A DNA stretch of 64,000 bases from F23-D06 sp045116675 (GTDB lineage: Bacteria > Bacteroidota > Bacteroidia > Bacteroidales > WCHB1-69): contig JBGUMF010000017.1 of assembly GCA_045116675.1 (NCBI GenBank), positions 1-64,000 of the forward strand. The letters are read 5' to 3'. Under the pieces are notes generated by a model. It was not told the DNA's origin and did not search any database. It saw only the letters and a list, made by a program, of their open reading frames with translations. This document shows positions 1 to 7,372 of this stretch, piece after piece. How positions within the stretch are numbered: position 1 is the stretch's first letter; each line of letters opens with the position of its first letter. Position numbers and translations under genes: made by a program.

Positions 1-1
1 G

Positions 2-1084
2 CTGTTCAAAGACGAGCTGGACCTGCTCAGACGCATGTTTACTGGTTTTGAATACACCAAGTTCTTCAAGGGCACGCCGTTGGAACAATTGAACGCTCTG
101 CAGCTGTCTGCCGAGTTCATCCAGCAAACCGAAGAGACCGAGAAACGCTTCATGAAACATACCCTTATCATGAAGTCGGCCTACAATATGTGCAACAACG
201 ACGAGCGCATCACGAGGGAGGAGATTGACGATGTGCATTTCTTCACAGCTGTTCGTTCCATCATCTATAAGACTACCACGGGCGTGTCGCCCGATGCCAC
301 GCAGATGAACCGCCACGTGCTGAAGTTGGTCAATGAGGCGTTGATTTCGGAAGAGGTGGTGGCCATCAACAATCTGCAGCTCAACGATGCCAAACAGATA
401 GACCTGTTAGCGTCACAGTACATGGATAAGCTGAAAAATCTGCCGTACAAGAACACGAAAGTCAAGCTGATGGAGCAACTTCTCAAGCGTGTGATTGACA
501 GCGTGAAGAAGGTGAACAAAGTGAAAGCCGTCAGTTTCACCGAGCGTCTGAATGAAATCATCGACATCTACAACGACCGTTCCGACGACATCGTGCTGGC
601 CGACGAGATTGTGACCGAAGTCGCTAAGCAATTGGCCGACCTCTTTGAGGAAATCAAGAAAGACAGCGTTTTGCCAGACGGCATTCCGGATATTGAGGTA
701 AAGGCCTTCTATGATATCTTAAAATCGGTGGCCGAACGTTATGGTTTCTTGGACGAATACACCGAAGAGCAATACATTGAGATAGCGCAAGCCGTCAAGG
801 AAAAGGTTGACGACAGTTCTCAGTTTATCGACTGGGACAAGCGCGCCGACATCAAGGCGCAGCTGAAGGTGCAGATTATCCTCACGCTCTCCAAGCACGG
901 TTATCCGCCCGCCACCCGCGACGAGGTTTTCAAAGCCATCTTCGAGCAGGCGGAGAATTTCAAGAAGAATAGGATTGATGAACCATCTCCAGTTATTCAT
1001 TTGTATTCGACACAAGAGGAGAAATTGCCCAAGGCGGCAGAAGATAGAGCACCGTACGGAACTGATAGCAGCAAGCCTCTATAG
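2..1084 (+). CDS. hsdR: Type I restriction enzyme R subunit, C-terminal part (HsdR)
   Basis: This is the last ~360 residues of a type I restriction-modification motor/nuclease subunit; the reading frame is open from the left edge, so the start and the nuclease and helicase domains lie outside the window. The visible part is the helical C-terminal region of HsdR. It starts with the FTGFEYTKFF segment, followed by SAYNMCNNDERI and a long helix-rich stretch ending near YPPATRDEVFKAIFEQAENFKKN. That last motif is where most relatives stop; here about 35 more low-complexity residues follow, so the C-terminus is slightly extended. In the complex this region docks the motor to the HsdM/HsdS methylase core. 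No hsdM or hsdS lies downstream, so they must be upstream if present. Family call is firm; completeness of the system is unknown. Confidence 0.85.
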   Translation: MFKDELDLLRRMFTGFEYTKFFKGTPLEQLNALQLSAEFIQQTEETEKRFMKHTLIMKSAYNMCNNDERITREEIDDVHFFTAVRSIIYKTTTGVSPDATQMNRHVLKLVNEALISEEVVAINNLQLNDAKQIDLLASQYMDKLKNLPYKNTKVKLMEQLLKRVIDSVKKVNKVKAVSFTERLNEIIDIYNDRSDDIVLADEIVTEVAKQLADLFEEIKKDSVLPDGIPDIEVKAFYDILKSVAERYGFLDEYTEEQYIEIAQAVKEKVDDSSQFIDWDKRADIKAQLKVQIILTLSKHGYPPATRDEVFKAIFEQAENFKKNRIDEPSPVIHLYSTQEEKLPKAAEDRAPYGTDSSKPL

Positions 1085-1097
1085 ATGATTTATTAAA

Positions 1098-1850
1098 ATG
1101 ATGAGCACCGCTCTTTTCATATTAATTGTTGTTCTTGCTCTGGTTCTACTCATTGTCAGGAGACCTTTAATCGCTTTTTTCAGAGGAAAAGAAGGTGAAG
1201 TGAGTGTGGGGATATGGCTCAAATTGTTGCCCTCGGACCAATATAAGGTGATCAACGACCTTCTTATCAGCAGTCACGGGCATACTTCACAAATCGACCA
1301 CGTGGTAGTGTCGGAATACGGCATTTTTGTGATCGAGACAAAAAACTATCAGGGTTGGATATATGGTGGCAACTATAGTGAATATTGGACTCAAAACATT
1401 TTTGGACATAAATACGAGTTGCGGAATCCAATTCTTCAAAACCAGGGGCATGTTCGGACCCTAAAACGATTGCTTCCTGACGTGTCTGCAGATTCGTACA
1501 TTCCCATAGTAGCCTTCTCCAGACGAGCGACGCTAAAACTTTCAACCAATGAGCCTGTGGTGTATTGGAGCAGCTTGATACGTGAAATCCGCTCACACAA
1601 AACCCGACATTTGACTCCGGAAATGGTGCAACAAGTTTATACGGTTCTTCTATCCTCCCATCAAAATTCCAAGGAAAAGAGAAAAGAACACGTGAAAAAT
1701 GTCAAGACTACCATTATGCGGAATCAAAATGCAGTAGCCAACAACCGCTGTCCCCTTTGTGGTAGCAAATTGGTGCTGAGGGATGGCAAATACGGCAAAT
1801 TCTACGGTTGTAACAACTATCCCAATTGTCGGTACACGCATCAGGCGTAA
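1098..1850 (+). CDS. NERD-domain membrane-anchored protein with C-terminal zinc finger
   Basis: A 250-residue protein beginning with one hydrophobic helix (residues 3-22), so probably membrane-tethered with the rest in the cytoplasm. Residues ~35-150 form a NERD (nuclease-related) domain: GEVSVGIWLKLLP, then QIDHVVVSEYGIFVIETKNYQGWIYG, which keeps the D, E and K of the nuclease-like core. The end (CPLCGSKLVLRDGKYGKFYG, then two more cysteines) is a four-cysteine zinc finger of the kind found at the C-terminus of topoisomerase I. NERD plus topo zinc finger is a known bacterial combination thought to act on DNA, but its role is not established. It begins 13 bases after hsdR and may be co-transcribed, which would fit a DNA-defence or repair role (inference). 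Start could equally be the second ATG at 1101. Confidence 0.8.
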   Translation: MMSTALFILIVVLALVLLIVRRPLIAFFRGKEGEVSVGIWLKLLPSDQYKVINDLLISSHGHTSQIDHVVVSEYGIFVIETKNYQGWIYGGNYSEYWTQNIFGHKYELRNPILQNQGHVRTLKRLLPDVSADSYIPIVAFSRRATLKLSTNEPVVYWSSLIREIRSHKTRHLTPEMVQQVYTVLLSSHQNSKEKRKEHVKNVKTTIMRNQNAVANNRCPLCGSKLVLRDGKYGKFYGCNNYPNCRYTHQA

Positions 1851-1930
1851 TTATCCCCTCGCATACCCTAACACTCCCAACCCCTTCAGCCCTGACGGGG
1901 TTTTGTTTATTTGTTTAATTGTTGAATTGT

Positions 1931-1980
1931 AGGATTAAGGAGTTAAGAAGTTAAGAAACTAAGAAGTGAGGAAACTAAGG
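1931..1980. repeat. Degenerate short direct repeats (TTAAGAAG-type) between genes
   Basis: The intergenic stretch holds a chain of related words (AGGATTAAGG, AGTTAAGAAG, TTAAGAAACT, AAGAAGTGAG, GAAACTAAGG), followed at 2007-2033 by a CCCTATTCCCTGACCCCTAT-like run. No coding sense is visible. It resembles word-like intergenic repeats elsewhere in this window (14804-14828, 16340-16406, 43463-43490). Confidence 0.55.
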
Positions 1981-2054
1981 TTCTGGATACTAGTCACTAA
2001 TCACTGATCCCTATTCCCTGACCCCTATCCCCTAAAAAAAAATAGTACTTTGCA

Positions 2055-2085
2055 TTGCATAGTATTATAAAAAGTGTATCTTTGC
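2055..2085 (+). promoter_or_regulatory. Bacteroidetes-type promoter for padR
   Basis: A TTGC at 2055-2058 and TATCTTTGC at 2077-2085, 18 bases apart, match the Bacteroidetes -33/-7 pattern. The box lies upstream of the ATG at 2109 and would fall inside the coding sequence if the in-frame TTG at 2055 were used, which argues for the ATG start. Confidence 0.7.
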
Positions 2086-2108
2086 AGCCGAAAAAAAATT
2101 CTGACATC

Positions 2109-2447
2109 ATGCCAATCAATCCCGACAACATCAAAGCCCAGATGCGCAAGGGTTTCCTGGAATACTGCATCTTGCACGTCATCTCCCGGAAGCCGGCGTA
2201 CGTGTCCGACATCATCGATGAACTGAAGAAAGCCCGCCTGATTGTGGTGGAGGGCACGCTCTATCCGCTGCTGTCACGGCTGAAAAACGTGGGCTGCCTC
2301 ACCTATCAGTGGCAGGAGTCGCTGCAGGGCCCGCCCCGCAAGTACTACGAGCTCACGGAAGAGGGCCACCGCTTCCTTTCGGAGCTGGAGGAAGCCTGGA
2401 GCGAACTGCAAGAGGCAGTGAACATCATTAAATCCGATAACTTTTAA
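2109..2447 (+). CDS. PadR-family transcriptional regulator
   Basis: A 112-residue winged-helix repressor. The pattern is diagnostic of the short PadR group: MRKGFLEYCILHVI, then SDIIDELKKARLIVVEGTLYPLLSRL (recognition helix and strand), then GPPRKYYELTEEGHRFL (the wing), then a C-terminal dimerisation helix. PadR proteins commonly repress themselves and a neighbouring membrane or stress gene. The ATG at 2109 is preferred because the -7 promoter box lies just upstream. The PspC gene starts 11 bases after the stop, so the two very probably form one operon, a pairing seen in many Bacteroidetes. The inducing signal cannot be read from sequence. Confidence 0.9.
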   Translation: MPINPDNIKAQMRKGFLEYCILHVISRKPAYVSDIIDELKKARLIVVEGTLYPLLSRLKNVGCLTYQWQESLQGPPRKYYELTEEGHRFLSELEEAWSELQEAVNIIKSDNF

Positions 2448-2458
2448 TCACCATAATT

Positions 2459-4030
2459 ATGAAGAAAACATTGACAATCAACCTGAATGGGTGTGTGTTC
2501 AACATTGATGAGGATGCCTACCAAAAGCTTCGCCAGTATCTGGAGGACTTGGGACGGCATTTCACTCCGGAGGAACGCGATGAGATTCTGAAGGACATCG
2601 AAGCCCGCATCGCGGAACTGCTGACCGAGAAGATGACCAATCGCAACGTGGTGGAAATAAACGATGTACAGGAAGTGATGGACACGCTGGGCCAGCCCAG
2701 CCAGTTCGGCGATGAGGAAGAGGAGGCCCCGTCGGAGCCGTCCGCCCCGCAGCAGGAGACCACGGCGAGAAAATGTCCGCGCAAGCTTTACCGCGACACG
2801 GAGAACAAAAAGATAGGGGGCGTGTGCAGCGGCTTGGCCGCCTATATGGACTGGGACCCGACCATCTTGCGAATTATCTTTCTGCTTGTCTTTGTCTTGG
2901 GTATCGGTTGCCCGCTATTCATATACATCCTGTTGTGGATCTTTATCCCGGAGGCCCAGTCGGTGTCGCAGCAATTGGAGATGCGGGGCGTGGAGCCCAA
3001 TGTGGACAACATACGGAATTTCTCCGCCCGTAGCGAGCCCTCCCAGCCGAGGGATTCCGGTGCTTTGGGCCGGGTGGTGAAGGTGCTGGCCATCGTGGTG
3101 CTGAGCCTGATAGGCTTCAGCCTGTTCACGACCATCCTGGGTGTCTTCACCGCGGCGGTGATGGTCGGTTTCCACCTGATACCATGGGTTACGGCGGGTG
3201 TGAACGAGGTGGCGCTACTGTTGAGTGTGGCCCTGTTCCTGCTCTGTCCGGCGGTCTCCATCGTCATGTTCTGCATCTACCTGGTCAATAACCGGAAGCC
3301 GCGTCACCAGTGGATTGTATGGTCGTTGGTGGTGCTGTGGCTGGTCAGCATTGCGGGCATAGTCATCACGGGGGTGCGCACCTACAATAACCGCCAGAAC
3401 CTGCGCGTAGAGCATTTCTGGGAAGAGGTGGCCCCCTCCGTGCGGTACAAGCCTGCCGTTATGGCGGAAGAGTGGCGCGACGGGGACACGTTCCATGCTG
3501 TGGACGCCGCGAGCGGTGTTGAGGTGCGCTACCGTCAGGCGGATACCTGCGCCGTCCGCGTGAAAGCGTCGGAGGATGCCATCCAGCATTTACATACGGA
3601 GGTTCGCAACGGCATCCTCTACATACGGAACGAGGACGACCGTATTAAAGGCGGGTCGGCGGCGGTGGTGGAGATCACGGCTCCGTCGCTCGACATCATC
3701 AAACTGTCGGAGGCCTGCAGTTTCCGTTCCGGGCAGGCCCTGAACCTGCGCAAGCTGGATCTTGAGGTGTACGAGGCTTCGTCTGTCAAGCTGACGGGCC
3801 GTATCGACACGCTGAAGGTAAAGGTGGAAGAGGCCTCGAACGCCGACTTGGAGGCAGTGACGGCTGAGGTGGCTGATGTGCGCGCCACGGAGGCGTCGCG
3901 TGTGGCCATGGGCACGGTCCGCGACCTGCGCGCGCGCACCACGGAGGCGAGCAACGTGACCTACAAGGGCCACCCCGAACGCTTGTCGATGAGCAGCAGC
4001 GATTTTTCCGTTTCCCGGTGGGAGGATTGA
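2459..4030 (+). CDS. PspC-domain membrane protein with C-terminal GIN (DUF2807) domain
   Basis: A 523-residue multi-domain protein. Residues 1-90 are a soluble leader with a helical segment (FTPEERDEILKDIEARIAEL) common in Bacteroidetes PspC proteins. Residues ~107-166 are a PspC domain (KLYRDTENKKIGGVCSGLAA, then a hydrophobic helix ending IPEA). Residues ~205-310 hold further membrane helices. From ~340 to the end is a GIN/DUF2807 putative head domain made of repeating strands (LRKLDLEVYEASSVKLTGRI and similar). PspC in enterobacteria senses envelope stress; here the GIN domain probably sits outside the cytoplasm. With the upstream PadR gene it looks like a small membrane-stress module (inference). 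Confidence 0.85.
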   Translation: MKKTLTINLNGCVFNIDEDAYQKLRQYLEDLGRHFTPEERDEILKDIEARIAELLTEKMTNRNVVEINDVQEVMDTLGQPSQFGDEEEEAPSEPSAPQQETTARKCPRKLYRDTENKKIGGVCSGLAAYMDWDPTILRIIFLLVFVLGIGCPLFIYILLWIFIPEAQSVSQQLEMRGVEPNVDNIRNFSARSEPSQPRDSGALGRVVKVLAIVVLSLIGFSLFTTILGVFTAAVMVGFHLIPWVTAGVNEVALLLSVALFLLCPAVSIVMFCIYLVNNRKPRHQWIVWSLVVLWLVSIAGIVITGVRTYNNRQNLRVEHFWEEVAPSVRYKPAVMAEEWRDGDTFHAVDAASGVEVRYRQADTCAVRVKASEDAIQHLHTEVRNGILYIRNEDDRIKGGSAAVVEITAPSLDIIKLSEACSFRSGQALNLRKLDLEVYEASSVKLTGRIDTLKVKVEEASNADLEAVTAEVADVRATEASRVAMGTVRDLRARTTEASNVTYKGHPERLSMSSSDFSVSRWED

Positions 4031-4049
4031 TGCGGCAATTGTGTGGTCT

Positions 4050-4077
4050 GTAGAGACGCAATGCATTGCGTCTCTAC
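4050..4077. repeat. Perfect 28-base palindrome, copy 1 of a two-copy repeat
   Basis: GTAGAGACGCAATG is followed directly by its exact reverse complement. It lies between two convergent genes and its last four bases overlap the stop region of the leftward ChrA gene. A near-identical element is at 14774-14801. It could fold as a 14-bp stem when transcribed and might act as a bidirectional end signal; no T-run follows. REP-like short palindromes of this kind are known in several phyla. Confidence 0.85.
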
Positions 4078-4658
4078 GAAAATATACCGTAAACCAGCAA
4101 GCCCGCTACGCCGCTGAGCAGGATGAGCAGGATGGGACTGGTTTTGAATTTGAAGGAGGCGATGAACACCACGGCGAAGATGGCGATGCTGACGAAAAAC
4201 TGCAGCGCGTCGGCGGGGTAGGAGCCGAACGTTTCGGCGGAGACCATCAGCAGGGCGGCGGCGGCAATCAGGCCCACCACGGCCATGCGGAGCACGGACA
4301 GGGTGGTGGCCACCACGGGGTTTTGCCTGTGCCGCATCAGCAGGTTGCAGACGACGAGCATCATGATGACCGGCAGCAGGATGGTGGCGAGGGAGGCCGT
4401 CAGCGCGCCGAGGATGCCCGCCCATTCCGGGTAGCCCGCGTTGACCACGGCGGTGTAGCCCGTGTAGGTGGCGGTGTTGATGCCCACGGGACCGGGTGTG
4501 ATCTGCGAGGTAGCCACAATGTCGGTGAACTCCTGCGTGGTCAGCCAGCCCTTTTCCTCCACCACGTCGTGTTGGACGAGGGCAATGGTGGCCAGTCCTC
4601 CGCCGAAGCTGAAGACGCCGATCTTCAAGAAGGTGAAAAACAGCCGCAGGAAAATCAT
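4074..4658 (-). CDS. Chromate transporter family protein, second half-size subunit (ChrA)
   Basis: A 194-residue membrane protein of the short-chain ChrA family, starting MIFLRLFFTFLKIGVFSFGG. The glycine-rich GVFSFGGGLATI motif and EFTDIVATSQITPGPVGINTATYTG are the family signatures, followed by about five hydrophobic helices. In this family two half-length proteins act together as an anion (chromate/sulfate) exporter; the natural substrate in Bacteroidetes is not known. Its ATG overlaps the stop of the first-half gene (ATGA at 4655-4658 read on the minus strand), so translation is coupled. The longer upstream reading frame is ignored because the start inside the ATGA overlap gives the normal family N-terminus. 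Confidence 0.88.
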   Translation of the reverse strand: MIFLRLFFTFLKIGVFSFGGGLATIALVQHDVVEEKGWLTTQEFTDIVATSQITPGPVGINTATYTGYTAVVNAGYPEWAGILGALTASLATILLPVIMMLVVCNLLMRHRQNPVVATTLSVLRMAVVGLIAAAALLMVSAETFGSYPADALQFFVSIAIFAVVFIASFKFKTSPILLILLSGVAGLLVYGIFS

Positions 4659-5206
4659 GATGCCGCCTCCTTTCTGTTGGTGAGATAGCCGTAGAGGCTT
4701 CCGCCGAGGATGGCGGCCAGCACAATCCACACGGGTGACACGCCCAGCAGGTATATGAGCAGGCACGCCAGAATGGGAATCCAGCAGTTGCGCAGGCTGA
4801 TGCGGGCGGTGCGGGCCATGTTGAACACCGGGGCGGCAATGAGCGCCACCACGGCGGGACGTATGCCTTTGAACACGGCCTCGAACAAGGCGTTGTCGCG
4901 GAGCTGCCGGAAGCCTATGGCCAGACACAGGATGATGGCGATGGGCATCAGGATGTTGCCGGCGATGGCGGCCAGCGTTCCCCGCACGCCCCGCAGACGG
5001 TAGCCGATGGAGGTGGCCATGTGGACGGCGAAGATGCCGGGCAGAGCCTGCGACACGGCCATGAGATCCATGAACTCCTCCCGCTCCAGCCATTTTCTAT
5101 GATCCACCAACTCCTTCTCCATCAATGGGATCATGGCGTAGCCGCCCCCGATGGTGAAGGTGCCAATTTTGAAGAATGACCAGAAAAGTTGATGCAGTCG
5201 GACCAT
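4655..5206 (-). CDS. Chromate transporter family protein, first half-size subunit (ChrA)
   Basis: A 183-residue short-chain ChrA protein: MVRLHQLFWSFFKIGTFTIG, then GGYAMIPLMEKELVDHR, then EFMDLMAVSQALPGIFAVHMA (family motif), then hydrophobic helices to the end. It pairs with the following gene through a 4-base ATGA overlap, the usual arrangement of two half-ChrA proteins. The start at MVRLH (5206) gives the family-typical N-terminus; the frame is open a further 16 codons upstream but that part overlaps the likely promoter. The expected role is anion export across the inner membrane; substrate specificity is inferred only from the family name. Confidence 0.88.
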   Translation of the reverse strand: MVRLHQLFWSFFKIGTFTIGGGYAMIPLMEKELVDHRKWLEREEFMDLMAVSQALPGIFAVHMATSIGYRLRGVRGTLAAIAGNILMPIAIILCLAIGFRQLRDNALFEAVFKGIRPAVVALIAAPVFNMARTARISLRNCWIPILACLLIYLLGVSPVWIVLAAILGGSLYGYLTNRKEAAS

Positions 5207-5218
5207 AATTTTAGCGGG

Positions 5219-5228
5219 CACAAAAATA
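5219..5228 (-). promoter_or_regulatory. Probable promoter for the chrA pair
   Basis: Read on the minus strand, TATTTTTGTG lies 13 bases upstream of the chosen ATG at 5206. It matches TAnnTTTG of the Bacteroidetes -7 box. The leader would be very short. Confidence 0.45.
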
Positions 5229-5355
5229 CAAATTAATGGGGTTGTTGGATACATGGAGAAGATTCGATATGCTGAACTTTTTTTTGTATATTGCGCCGCT
5301 TTTTTAAAATGACAAGGAGGCCTTTCCGTTAAAGGCTATAATTGACTGATATATT

Positions 5356-6474
5356 ATGACTTGTAGAAAAATAACCAGAATATTGCCCATCGCCGTTATG
5401 GCGGTTTTATGCTTCTTTTTTCCCATTTCCGGTCAGGCGGCCGACGCTTCCGGCGATGGTTTTCAGGCTGGTCCATTCATCATCGACCACGTAACGGACA
5501 GTTACGGATGGCACATTTGTGGCGATGGCGACAAGAGTGTCACCATCCCGTTGCCGGTGATCCTGATCGACGGGGGGCGTCCGGTGGTCTTCATGTCCGG
5601 CAAGTTCCATCACGGCCATGCGGCCTACAAGGGTTATGCGCTGGGCTGGGGCGACCAGAAAGGATCCATCGTGAAGCTGACCGATGACTACACGGGCCAT
5701 CTGGAGGAGGGTGGCGATTATGCGGTGGACCACGTCTGCAAATTCAACATTTCCATCACCAAGAATGTGTGCGCCCTTTTCATCTCGTTGATACTCATCA
5801 CGTGGATTTTCCTTTCCGTGGCCAAGCAGTATAAGCAACGGCCCGACCAGGCCCCTAAGGGAATGCAGGCGCTGGTGGAACCCGTGATCGTGTTCCTGCA
5901 GGACGAGGTCATCAACCCATCTTTGGGGAAAAATGCCGACAAATATGCGCCCTATCTGCTTACGCTCTTCTTCTTCATCCTGTTGAACAACCTGATGGGG
6001 CTCATCCCGATATTCCCGGGCGGGGCCAACCTCACCGGCAACATCGCCGTCACCGGTATCTTGGCGCTGATCACGTTTTTCATCACCACGTTCTCCGCCG
6101 GCAAGGAGTACTGGGTGGACATTTTCAACACGCCGGGCGTGCCTTGGTGGCTGAAGCTGCCCGCCCCGATCATGCCGTTTGTGGAGTTGATCGGCATCTT
6201 CACGAAACCGTTCGTGCTGATGGTCCGTCTTTTCGCCAACATCACGGCCGGCCACATCATTGTGCTGGGCTTTATCTCGCTGATATTCATCTTCGGGCAG
6301 ATGGCGCCCGCCCTCGGCTACGGCGTGTCGGTGGTGTCCATCTTCTTCTACATCTTCATGGGCTGTCTGGAACTGCTGGTGGCCTTCATCCAGGCGTTTG
6401 TCTTCACCCTGCTGAGCGCCATCTACATCGGTATGGCCTGCGGCCATGAGGAATCAACGGAATTAGTGAAATAA
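5356..6474 (+). CDS. atpB: F1Fo ATP synthase subunit a
   Basis: Subunit a forms the half-channels that carry ions to the rotating c-ring. The 372-residue protein has an N-terminal hydrophobic signal-like segment and a long extra-membrane region (~30-125) typical of Bacteroidetes AtpB, then five or six membrane helices. The essential arginine lies in LMVRLFANITAGHIIVLG (Arg291), and the last helices (ELLVAFIQAFVFTLLSAIYI) match the family. It opens a row atpB-atpE-atpF. Unusually, atpH, atpA and atpG do not follow and no F1 gene lies upstream, so the ATP synthase genes are split in this genome. Confidence 0.95.
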   Translation: MTCRKITRILPIAVMAVLCFFFPISGQAADASGDGFQAGPFIIDHVTDSYGWHICGDGDKSVTIPLPVILIDGGRPVVFMSGKFHHGHAAYKGYALGWGDQKGSIVKLTDDYTGHLEEGGDYAVDHVCKFNISITKNVCALFISLILITWIFLSVAKQYKQRPDQAPKGMQALVEPVIVFLQDEVINPSLGKNADKYAPYLLTLFFFILLNNLMGLIPIFPGGANLTGNIAVTGILALITFFITTFSAGKEYWVDIFNTPGVPWWLKLPAPIMPFVELIGIFTKPFVLMVRLFANITAGHIIVLGFISLIFIFGQMAPALGYGVSVVSIFFYIFMGCLELLVAFIQAFVFTLLSAIYIGMACGHEESTELVK

Positions 6475-6506
6475 ACTTTTTTAACCAATTTTAAATTATA
6501 CCAATT

Positions 6507-6764
6507 ATGTCTGTATTCACAACATTACTGCAAGCAGCCACAAATTTAGGTATCGGTCAGATGGGCGCCGGAATCGGTGCCGGTCTCGCCGCCATCGGTG
6601 CCGGTCTCGGTATTGGTAACATTGGCCGTGATGCCATGTCTGCCATCGCCCGCCAGCCGGAAGTGTCCGGTGACATCCGTACCAACATGATCTTGGCCGC
6701 CGCTCTTATCGAGGGTGTCGCCCTGTTCGCCATTGTGGTCTGTCTGCTCATCGCAATTGCGTAA
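6507..6764 (+). CDS. atpE: F1Fo ATP synthase subunit c
   Basis: An 85-residue two-helix hairpin. The first helix is glycine-rich (GAGIGAGLAAIGAGLGIGNI), the polar loop is RDAMSAIARQPE, and the second helix carries the ion-binding carboxylate Glu69 in AALIEGVALFAIVV. The residue after the glutamate is Gly and no Q/S set typical of sodium-binding c-rings is seen, so proton coupling is more likely (inference from motif). It lies 32 bases after atpB; a strong hairpin follows the stop and probably helps set the high c to b ratio. Confidence 0.96.
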   Translation: MSVFTTLLQAATNLGIGQMGAGIGAGLAAIGAGLGIGNIGRDAMSAIARQPEVSGDIRTNMILAAALIEGVALFAIVVCLLIAIA

Positions 6765-6771
6765 GCATTTC

Positions 6772-6802
6772 AACGTGTCCCCGCGGTTGGCGGGGATACG
6801 TT
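6772..6802 (+). other. Stem-loop between atpE and atpF
   Basis: AACGTGTCCCCGC pairs with GCGGGGATACGTT across a five-base loop: 13 pairs with one G-U in RNA. Only a short T-rich tail follows, so it is more likely an RNA-stabilising or partial attenuation structure than a full terminator. It would protect the upstream atpE message. Confidence 0.7.
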
Positions 6803-6841
6803 GTTTTAAAAATTGAATTAAAAAACACCATTTAATCATAT

Positions 6842-7336
6842 ATGGAACTCATAAAACCCTCATTCGGACTCATTTTCTGGATGCTTATCGGCTTCGGCAT
6901 CCTGTTTTTCATATTGGCCAAGTTCGTATGGCCCGTCATCACGGGTGGCATTGCCAGCCGCAACAAGAAGATCCAGGACCAGTTGGACGAGGCCGAGCGC
7001 GTTCATGCCGAGCTGAAAAGTATCAATCAAAAGTATGAGATCATGCTGGCTGCGGCCAAGTCGGAGCGTGACGCCATCCTCAACGAAGCCCGTGTTGTCA
7101 CGGAAAAGATGAAGGAAGATGCTCTCCTCAAGGCGGAACAGCAGTCGCAGGCTATCATCGAAGATGCCAAGAAGGCCATCAACTACGAGAAACTCAAGGC
7201 CATCACGGATGTGAAGAACGAGATCGCCAACCTTTCCATTGAGATTGCGGAGAAGGTGATCGGCGAGGAACTGAAGGACGAGGCCAGACAGAAACAGCTT
7301 ATTGAAAAGTGGGTGAAGGATTGCAACCTGAACTAA
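6842..7336 (+). CDS. atpF: F1Fo ATP synthase subunit b
   Basis: Subunit b is the peripheral stalk that holds F1 against Fo. The 164-residue protein has one N-terminal membrane helix (LIFWMLIGFGILFFILAKFV), then a charged, alanine-rich coiled coil (LDEAERVHAELKSINQKYEI and onward), and ends with IAEKVIGEELKDEARQKQLI, the family's C-terminal dimer region. It normally precedes atpH; here the next gene, 36 bases on, is an unrelated surface protein. Confidence 0.93.
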   Translation: MELIKPSFGLIFWMLIGFGILFFILAKFVWPVITGGIASRNKKIQDQLDEAERVHAELKSINQKYEIMLAAAKSERDAILNEARVVTEKMKEDALLKAEQQSQAIIEDAKKAINYEKLKAITDVKNEIANLSIEIAEKVIGEELKDEARQKQLIEKWVKDCNLN

Positions 7337-7372
7337 CCTTCCCCCAACGCATACGCGCTATTCGGGAGAGTT

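Noticed and set aside
4074..5206. One ChrA gene broken by a frameshift
   Set aside because: Both halves have full N-terminal motifs and join by an ATGA overlap; paired short-chain ChrA proteins are a known form.
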